DNA of 9,770 nucleotides, from assembly GCA_023399635.1 (NCBI GenBank), contig JAEWOP010000088.1, positions 1 to 9,770 on the forward strand, written 5' to 3'. Position 1 is the first letter of the stretch, and each line of letters opens with the position of its first letter. The position numbers and the translations under genes were made by a program. Below the pieces are notes generated by a model. It saw only the letters and a program-made list of their open reading frames with translations. It had not been told where the DNA came from and did not search any database. Of the stretch, positions 5,530-9,770 are shown in pieces. This DNA is from Pseudomonadota bacterium (GTDB lineage: Bacteria > Pseudomonadota > Alphaproteobacteria > Rhizobiales > Rhizobiaceae).

Positions 5530-7374
5530 CTATACACGCTCCAGCACATAGGTTCCGGGAGCATCGGCGATCGCATTCAAAGCGTCGCCGCCGGGCTTTC
5601 GGGCATCCACGCGGGCAGGTTGGCGGTTTTCGATCCAGGCATTCCAGTGCGGCCACCAGGATCCCTTGGTCTCCTTGGCCTTTTTCATCCAATCATCGAA
5701 TTTGCCTTGTGGCTTACCGTTCGTCCAATACTGGTATTTTTGCTTGTCCGGCGGATTAACCACGCCTGCGATATGCCCGGAACCACTGAGCACGAATTCC
5801 ACCCGTCCTCCAAACAGCGATGATCCCTTGAAGACCGAGCGCGCGGGAGCGATGTGATCCTCCCGCGTGGCAAGGTTGTAGATCGGAATCTTGACGTCCT
5901 TGAGGGAGATCACCTGGCCGGCAAGCTTCATCTCGCCCTTGCTAAGCCTGTTGTCGAGATAGCAGTTGCGCAGATAGAAGGCGTGGTTGGCTGCAGCCAT
6001 GCGGGTGGAGTCAGCATTCCAGTAAAGAAGGTCGAAGGGCAGCGGCTCCTTGCCCATCAGATAGTTGTTGACCACGTATGGCCAGATAAGTTCGGACGCG
6101 CGCAACATGTTGAACGCGTTGGCCATCTTGGACCCTTCAAGGTAGCCGACCTTGTTCATCTGTTTCTCGACGGCCGCCAGTTGCTCCTCATCCACGAAAA
6201 CCTTCAGATCGCCCGCAAGGGTGAAATCCACCTGCGTGGTCAGGAAGGTGGCTGACGCGATGCGGCGATCTTTCCGGCTGGCGTGCAACGCCAGGGCTGC
6301 CGCGAGCAGCGTGCCGCCAACGCAATAGCCAATCGCGTTGACCTGCTTTTCGCCGGTGGCCTTCTCCACCGTCTCAAGCGCGAGATCGATGCCTTCCTCG
6401 ATATAGGCTTCCCAGTCCTTGGCAGCATGACGGCTGTCGGGATTTACCCAGGAGATGACGAAGACCGTGTGACCTTGATCGACGCACCACTTGATGAAGC
6501 TTTTCTGCGGCGTGAGGTCCAGGATGTAGAACTTGTTTATCCAAGGCGGCACGATGAGCAGCGGCCGCTTCAGCACGGTCTCAGTGCTCGGGTCGTACTG
6601 GATGATCTCGCATAGGTCACTCTGGGCGATCACCTTGCCTGGGGTCAGTGCGAGGTTCTCGCCAACCTTGAATTTCGTGTGGTCGGAATGCCGCAAGCGC
6701 AGCTCGCCATCGCCGGCTGCAATGTCCTCGGCCAGCATGCGCATTCCCTCGACGAGGTTGGCGCCGCTGCTGGCAACTGTTTCCCGGTATATCTCGGGGT
6801 TGGTGAGAGCGAAGTTCGCCGGGGATAGTGCCGCTGTAATCTGCTTGACGTAGAAGGCAGCCTTGTGCCGGGTGTGCTCGTCGAGCCCCTCGGCCTCTGC
6901 CACCAGCTTTTCCGCCCAGGATGCTGTGACCTGATAGACCTGTCGCAGAAAGGCGAAGAACGGGTTCTTGATCCAGTCGTCGTCTGTGAAACGTTTGTCC
7001 CGAGGGATGTCCTCCGGCTCAGGCACCGGATGGCCGGCGAAACTTGTCAGGGTGCGGGTCCAGATTCCCATATAACTGGCAAGCAGGAGCGACTGCGCTT
7101 CGAGGGTGCGCTTCGGGTCCGCCACCCAGTATTGCGCGACATTCGACAAGGTCCTCACCATGTCGGTGACAGGATCTCCCGCAGGGTCGACATCACCTCT
7201 TTGCTCGCGCGATTCGAGCCATTGCGAGGAGGCTTGTCCAAGATGTTCGAGTGCGCGTGCGAGGTTTACGGCAAGCGCGGCCGGATCCTTGACCACGTAA
7301 GCTTCAACAGACTGCGGGTCAAAGCCGGGGAAACCCTGCTCGCCCGGCTTCTTCTCCTCCGTCTTTTTGGTCAA
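5530..7374 (-). CDS. phaC: Class I poly(3-hydroxyalkanoate) synthase (PHB polymerase)
   Basis: PhaC polymerises (R)-3-hydroxybutyryl-CoA into polyhydroxybutyrate at the surface of storage granules. The 614-aa product is full length for a class I single-subunit synthase (rhizobial forms about 610, Cupriavidus 589). The lipase-like box is GYCVGG (349-354) with nucleophile C351 in place of serine. The other catalytic residues are D506 (TREDHIAP) and H534 (SGSGHIAGVVNPP), followed by conserved C-terminal tryptophans near W573-W580. The N-terminal 1-200 is the variable granule/dimer region, and PPWINKFYILDL (about 276-287) is a family block. Translation starts at TTG (7374), with GGAGG five bases upstream. 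The genes for 3-ketothiolase, acetoacetyl-CoA reductase and phasin are not in this window. It leads the minus-strand series, but map lies 219 bp further on. Confidence 0.95.
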   Translation of the reverse strand: MTKKTEEKKPGEQGFPGFDPQSVEAYVVKDPAALAVNLARALEHLGQASSQWLESREQRGDVDPAGDPVTDMVRTLSNVAQYWVADPKRTLEAQSLLLASYMGIWTRTLTSFAGHPVPEPEDIPRDKRFTDDDWIKNPFFAFLRQVYQVTASWAEKLVAEAEGLDEHTRHKAAFYVKQITAALSPANFALTNPEIYRETVASSGANLVEGMRMLAEDIAAGDGELRLRHSDHTKFKVGENLALTPGKVIAQSDLCEIIQYDPSTETVLKRPLLIVPPWINKFYILDLTPQKSFIKWCVDQGHTVFVISWVNPDSRHAAKDWEAYIEEGIDLALETVEKATGEKQVNAIGYCVGGTLLAAALALHASRKDRRIASATFLTTQVDFTLAGDLKVFVDEEQLAAVEKQMNKVGYLEGSKMANAFNMLRASELIWPYVVNNYLMGKEPLPFDLLYWNADSTRMAAANHAFYLRNCYLDNRLSKGEMKLAGQVISLKDVKIPIYNLATREDHIAPARSVFKGSSLFGGRVEFVLSGSGHIAGVVNPPDKQKYQYWTNGKPQGKFDDWMKKAKETKGSWWPHWNAWIENRQPARVDARKPGGDALNAIADAPGTYVLERV

Positions 7375-7379
7375 TCGCC

Positions 7380-7384
7380 CCTCC
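7380..7384 (-). promoter_or_regulatory. Ribosome binding site deciding the TTG start of phaC
   Basis: GGAGG on the minus strand (7384-7380) sits 5 bases before the TTG at 7374-7372. No in-frame ATG or GTG with a better site was found upstream; the nearest upstream ATG is in another frame. This supports the TTG and a product beginning MTKKTEEKK. Confidence 0.7.
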
Positions 7385-7416
7385 GCGACAGATGTGTTCT
7401 TGTTGTTTGAATTCTT

Positions 7417-7446
7417 TTGTACATGATGCCGGAAAATGCTTAGAAG
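7417..7446 (+). promoter_or_regulatory. Weak candidate promoter for the lipoprotein operon
   Basis: TTGTAC (7417-7422), 18 bp, TAGAAG (7441-7446) is the best plus-strand match between the divergent phaC and lipoprotein genes. It would give a 5' leader of about 50 nt. The match is only partial, so this is a tentative call. Confidence 0.22.
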
Positions 7447-7456
7447 TGCCAGCGAA

Positions 7457-7474
7457 TGACGCCGTTGCGCGTCA
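7457..7474. repeat. Inverted repeat between divergent phaC and the lipoprotein gene
   Basis: TGACGC (7457-7462) and GCGTCA (7469-7474) are perfect 6-bp arms with a 6-bp spacer, about 35 bp before the lipoprotein start and 85 bp before the phaC start. In a divergent promoter region such a palindrome could be an operator. No known binding site was recognised. Confidence 0.3.
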
Positions 7475-7506
7475 AGATTCTGAACGCCGAAAAATAGGCG
7501 GGTGCA

Positions 7507-7902
7507 ATGGACGAATTGAGGCGCCGGGCGATTTCACTGCCCGTTATCTTGTATGTAGGCGCGATGCCGGTCCTTTTGGCGGGCTGCAACAGCTTTGCCC
7601 TCGATGATGGGATCCCGAATACGGCACCCAGCGCGACAGTCGTTTCGACCTCGCTTCCGGCAGAACCGCCAATGAGCAAGCGTGACACCGGTACCTATCC
7701 GACCTTTGACCGCCAACTGACGGCTGCCAATACACAGATAGGCGACGACGAGGCGGTAAGCACCGAAGCCCAGCTGACAGCACTGGGGCGCGCCCGCGCC
7801 AATGGGCAGGTCTCCGAGGCGGAGTACCGCAGCCGGCTTGCCGAGCTGCGCCGGTTAGCCGCTGAACACGGCGCCGAGGCAGAAGCCGCCATCGCCAATT
7901 AG
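7507..7902 (+). CDS. Small lipoprotein with SHOCT-like C-terminal helical hairpin
   Basis: This 131-aa protein has not been assigned a function. The N-terminus MDELRRR is basic, followed by a hydrophobic stretch (8-24) and a lipobox LAGC with C27 as the lipidated residue, so it is predicted to be secreted and anchored to a membrane. Residues 28-85 are Ser/Thr/Pro-rich and probably extended. Residues 88-120 (AQLTALGRARANGQVSEAEYRSRLAELR) resemble the SHOCT short C-terminal domain: helix, Gly-containing turn, then E-x-E-Y and a leucine-rich helix. The ATG at 7507 has only a weak AGGCGGG-type site; the lipoprotein signal still fixes the frame. It is 99 bp upstream of the aminotransferase on the same strand and probably co-transcribed. 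Codon use looks like the neighbours. Confidence 0.75.
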   Translation: MDELRRRAISLPVILYVGAMPVLLAGCNSFALDDGIPNTAPSATVVSTSLPAEPPMSKRDTGTYPTFDRQLTAANTQIGDDEAVSTEAQLTALGRARANGQVSEAEYRSRLAELRRLAAEHGAEAEAAIAN

Positions 7903-7910
7903 CGCTTGCC

Positions 7911-7940
7911 TTTCGCCTGGTTTGGTTTCAAACCACGAAA
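7911..7940 (+). repeat. Hairpin between the lipoprotein and aminotransferase genes
   Basis: TGGTTTG (7918-7924), loop GTTT, CAAACCA (7929-7935) is a perfect 7-bp stem. It is extended by TTTCG (7911-7915) with CGAAA (7936-7940) across a 2-base CC bulge, 12 bp in all. It starts 9 bp after the lipoprotein stop. No T-run follows, so it fits an mRNA stability or processing structure better than an intrinsic terminator. Confidence 0.4.
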
Positions 7941-7957
7941 TCGCCGATTGGGCAAAA

Positions 7958-7996
7958 TCCCCGCGCGGACGGGTGCCGCGCGTGCTTCCACGGGGA
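7958..7996 (+). promoter_or_regulatory. Possible ribosome-site occluding structure before the aminotransferase
   Basis: GCGCGG (7963-7968) and CCGCGC (7976-7981) form a strong inner stem. TCCCC (7958-7962) next to it is complementary to GGGGA (7992-7996), which is the Shine-Dalgarno core for the ATG at 8002. A 10-nt bulge separates the helices on one side. The inner stem is convincing; the occluding helix is only 5 bp. Confidence 0.3.
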
Positions 7997-8001
7997 GAGT
8001 T

Positions 8002-9222
8002 ATGGAAGAATTTCACAAGGTCCGCCGACTGCCGCCATATGTCTTCGAACAGGTCAACCGTTTGAAGGGCAGCGCGCGAGCGGCAGGCGCCGACATTATC
8101 GACCTTGGCATGGGTAACCCCGACCTGCCGACGCCCAAGAACATTGTCGACAAGCTTTGCGAGGTCGTGCAGGACCCGCGCACACATCGGTACTCCTCCT
8201 CCAAGGGGATCCCGGGCCTGCGTCGTGCACAGGCGTCCTATTACGCACGCCGGTTTGGGGTGAAGCTGAACCCGGAAACACAGGTTGTGGCGACGCTTGG
8301 TTCGAAGGAGGGCTTCGCCAATATGGCGCAGGCGATCACGGCGCCTGGAGATGTGATTCTCTGCCCCAATCCAACCTATCCGATCCACGCCTTCGGCTTC
8401 CTGATGGCAGGTGGTGTTATTCGCTCCATGAATGTGGAGCCGGATGACAGCTTCTTCGGCCCGCTTGAGCGTGCTGTCCGGCACTCGATCCCGAAGCCGC
8501 TGGCGCTTATCATCAACTATCCGTCCAATCCGACCGCTCATGTCGCGTCGCTCGACTTCTACAAAGACGTCGTCGATTTTGCCCGTAAGCACGAGATCAT
8601 CGTACTCTCCGACCTTGCCTATTCAGAGATCTACTTCGACGAGAACAACCCTCCGCCGTCGGTCCTGCAGGTGCCGGGTGCGATGGATGTCGCGGTTGAG
8701 TTCACCTCCATGTCGAAGACGTTTTCCATGCCCGGATGGCGCATGGGCTTTGCAGTGGGCAATGAGCGGTTGATCGCGGCACTGACACGGGTCAAGTCCT
8801 ATCTGGACTACGGGGCCTTCACGCCGATCCAGGTGGCGGCGACGCATGCGCTGAACGGCGACGGATCGGACATTGCCGAAGTTCGCAACGTCTACAAGCG
8901 CCGCCGCGATGTCATGGTGGAGAGTTTCGGCAAGGCCGGGTTCGAAGTTCCGCCGCCGGCGGCCACCATGTTCGCTTGGGCCAAGATCCCGGAGAAGTTC
9001 CGCCATCTGGGATCGCTCGAGTTCTCCAAGCTTCTTGTCGAGAAGGCTGACGTCGCGGTTGCACCGGGGATTGGCTTTGGCGAGATGGGCGACGATTATG
9101 TGCGTCTTGCCCTCGTGGAGAACGAGCACCGCATCCGGCAGGCAGCGCGCAACATCAAGAAGTTCTTTTCCACGGCGGACGAGACCATGCACAACGTGAT
9201 TTCGCTCAATACACGCCGTTAG
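8002..9222 (+). CDS. PLP-dependent class I/II aminotransferase, AlaC type
   Basis: This is a fold-type I PLP aminotransferase closely resembling E. coli AlaC (YfdZ), the glutamate-pyruvate transaminase; rhizobial homologues are often named LL-diaminopimelate aminotransferase. Substrate cannot be settled from sequence. The 406-aa product starts MEEFHKVRRLPPYVF, matching the AlaC N-terminus. Visible sites are the substrate-loop MGNPD (37-41), YSSSKGIPGLR (64-74), NPT with N176, D204 and Y207 (SDLAYSEI), the PLP-binding lysine K239 in SMSKTFSMPGWRMGF, and the carboxylate-binding R368 (VRLAL). The ATG at 8002 has GGGGAGAG directly upstream. A 32-residue longer version from TTG at 7906 lacks a ribosome site and family similarity, so it was not used. 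It sits between the lipoprotein and hom, 51 bp from the latter; the neighbour suggests a role in alanine or aspartate-family amino acid metabolism. Confidence 0.88.
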   Translation: MEEFHKVRRLPPYVFEQVNRLKGSARAAGADIIDLGMGNPDLPTPKNIVDKLCEVVQDPRTHRYSSSKGIPGLRRAQASYYARRFGVKLNPETQVVATLGSKEGFANMAQAITAPGDVILCPNPTYPIHAFGFLMAGGVIRSMNVEPDDSFFGPLERAVRHSIPKPLALIINYPSNPTAHVASLDFYKDVVDFARKHEIIVLSDLAYSEIYFDENNPPPSVLQVPGAMDVAVEFTSMSKTFSMPGWRMGFAVGNERLIAALTRVKSYLDYGAFTPIQVAATHALNGDGSDIAEVRNVYKRRRDVMVESFGKAGFEVPPPAATMFAWAKIPEKFRHLGSLEFSKLLVEKADVAVAPGIGFGEMGDDYVRLALVENEHRIRQAARNIKKFFSTADETMHNVISLNTRR

Positions 9223-9226
9223 TCTC

Positions 9227-9247
9227 GGCGGCCGGTTCGCGGCCGCC
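9227..9247 (+). repeat. GC-rich hairpin between the aminotransferase and hom
   Basis: GGCGGCCG (9227-9234) and CGGCCGCC (9240-9247) form an 8-bp stem around a 5-nt loop, starting 5 bp after the aminotransferase stop. No T-run follows, so it should not be an efficient terminator and the two genes can still be one transcript. It could slow or partly attenuate transcription, or protect the upstream mRNA. Confidence 0.45.
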
Positions 9248-9273
9248 CCTCCCAGAAGTCCAGGAAGAATATC

Positions 9274-9770
9274 ATGGCAGATGCCCTCAAAGTCGGCATT
9301 GCGGGTCTTGGTACCGTTGGTGCGTCACTGGTCCGGATCATCAATCAACGGGCAAGGGAGCTTGCGGTCACCTGCGGGCGAGCCATCGAAATCCGCGCCG
9401 TGAGCGCCAGGGATCGAACCCGCGATCGCGGGATCGATCTGTCAGACGTCGCATGGTATGACTCGCCGGAGGCGATGGCGGCTGATGCTGATATCGATGT
9501 CTTCGTAGAGCTCGTTGGCGGCGCCGAAGGTGCTGCCGACCGAGCAGTTCGCGCAGCCCTGGGGCGCGGCCTTCATGTGGTGACGGCAAACAAGGCCCTA
9601 CTGGCCAAACATGGCGTTGAGCTGGCCGCGCTCGCCGAAGAAAAGGGCGTTCTTCTCAATTTCGAAGCCGCGGTAGCCGGGGGTATCCCGGTGATCAAGG
9701 CGCTGCGGGAATCGTTGACCGGCAACAAGGTCTCGCGCGTCTATGGCATCATGAACGGCACCTGCAACTA
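9274..9770 (+). CDS. hom: Homoserine dehydrogenase, N-terminal part (cut by window edge)
   Basis: Homoserine dehydrogenase reduces aspartate semialdehyde to homoserine with NAD(P)H, the branch point to threonine and methionine. The open frame runs from ATG at 9274 off the right edge, giving 165 complete codons. The Rossmann motif is GLGTVG (11-16) in a start typical of the family, ALKVGIAGLGTVG. Further family blocks are FVELVGG (77-83), VTANKALLA (103-111), with K107 as a conserved active-site region lysine, EAAVAGGIPVIKALRESL (131-148) and GIMNGTCNY near the edge. It is the monofunctional type with no aspartokinase domain in front; the usual C-terminal ACT domain would lie outside the window. 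AGGAAG (9262-9267) lies 6 bases before the ATG. Confidence 0.95.
   Translation, partial: MADALKVGIAGLGTVGASLVRIINQRARELAVTCGRAIEIRAVSARDRTRDRGIDLSDVAWYDSPEAMAADADIDVFVELVGGAEGAADRAVRAALGRGLHVVTANKALLAKHGVELAALAEEKGVLLNFEAAVAGGIPVIKALRESLTGNKVSRVYGIMNGTCN

Noticed and set aside
7430..7460. Sigma-54-like TGGCAC upstream of phaC on the minus strand
   Set aside because: The GC of the -12 element is 9 bases rather than 10 from the GG of the -24 element, and the TTGC context is missing.
7906..8001. 32-residue N-terminal extension of the aminotransferase from a TTG
   Set aside because: No ribosome site at 7906, extension unlike AlaC-type proteins, and a strong GGGGAGAG site precedes the ATG at 8002.
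7855..8592. 245-codon minus-strand frame opposite the aminotransferase start
   Set aside because: Antisense to a gene with clear PLP-enzyme motifs; it also spans the lipoprotein end and the gap, which makes a real gene implausible.
1..9770. Mobile element, CRISPR array, prophage or defence system
   Set aside because: No transposase, integrase, repeat-spacer pattern, target duplications or atypical codon use was seen; all genes are conserved core or near-core genes.

Overview
The window looks like chromosomal housekeeping sequence from an alphaproteobacterium of the Rhizobiales, most likely Rhizobiaceae (Rhizobium, Agrobacterium or Ensifer type). This rests on GC-rich codon use, the residue-level character of S4, SthA and PhaC, and a recalled rhizobial gene order of phaC beside an aminotransferase and hom. 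No database search was run. There is no sign of phage, insertion sequence, CRISPR, tRNA or rRNA. Nine protein genes are supported, eight complete and one cut by the right edge.

Layout. At the left a TerC/Alx-family membrane protein gene reads on the minus strand. It is divergent from rpsD (ribosomal protein S4, plus strand), across a 329-bp interval. rpsD converges on sthA (soluble transhydrogenase, minus). Upstream of sthA on the same strand lie radC, map and phaC, so transcription order on that strand is phaC, map, radC, sthA. Only map and radC are tightly spaced (3 bp). phaC is divergent from a plus-strand group: a small lipoprotein, an AlaC-type aminotransferase, and the start of hom (homoserine dehydrogenase).

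Function. The plus-strand group at the right joins aminotransferase and aspartate-family amino acid metabolism. phaC (polyhydroxybutyrate synthesis) and sthA (NADPH/NADH balance) both touch the cell's reducing-power budget. map and rpsD serve protein synthesis. RadC has an uncertain role. These are mostly separate core functions placed side by side, not one obvious system.

The most interesting material is in the non-coding DNA. The rpsD leader (about 1205-1371) can fold into a chain of hairpins. It ends in an 11-bp helix that covers the Shine-Dalgarno and the whole spacer up to the ATG, as expected of a translationally controlled ribosomal-protein leader. On the other strand, the TerC leader carries two interleaved helices in A-B-A'-B' order, one of which buries its ribosome binding site; this is the geometry of a pseudoknot or switch. 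The rpsD and sthA 3' ends carry crossed terminators, with the sthA stop codon inside the rpsD terminator stem. Weaker versions of ribosome-site pairing occur before sthA and the aminotransferase. All structures were found by eye and not scored for energy or conservation.
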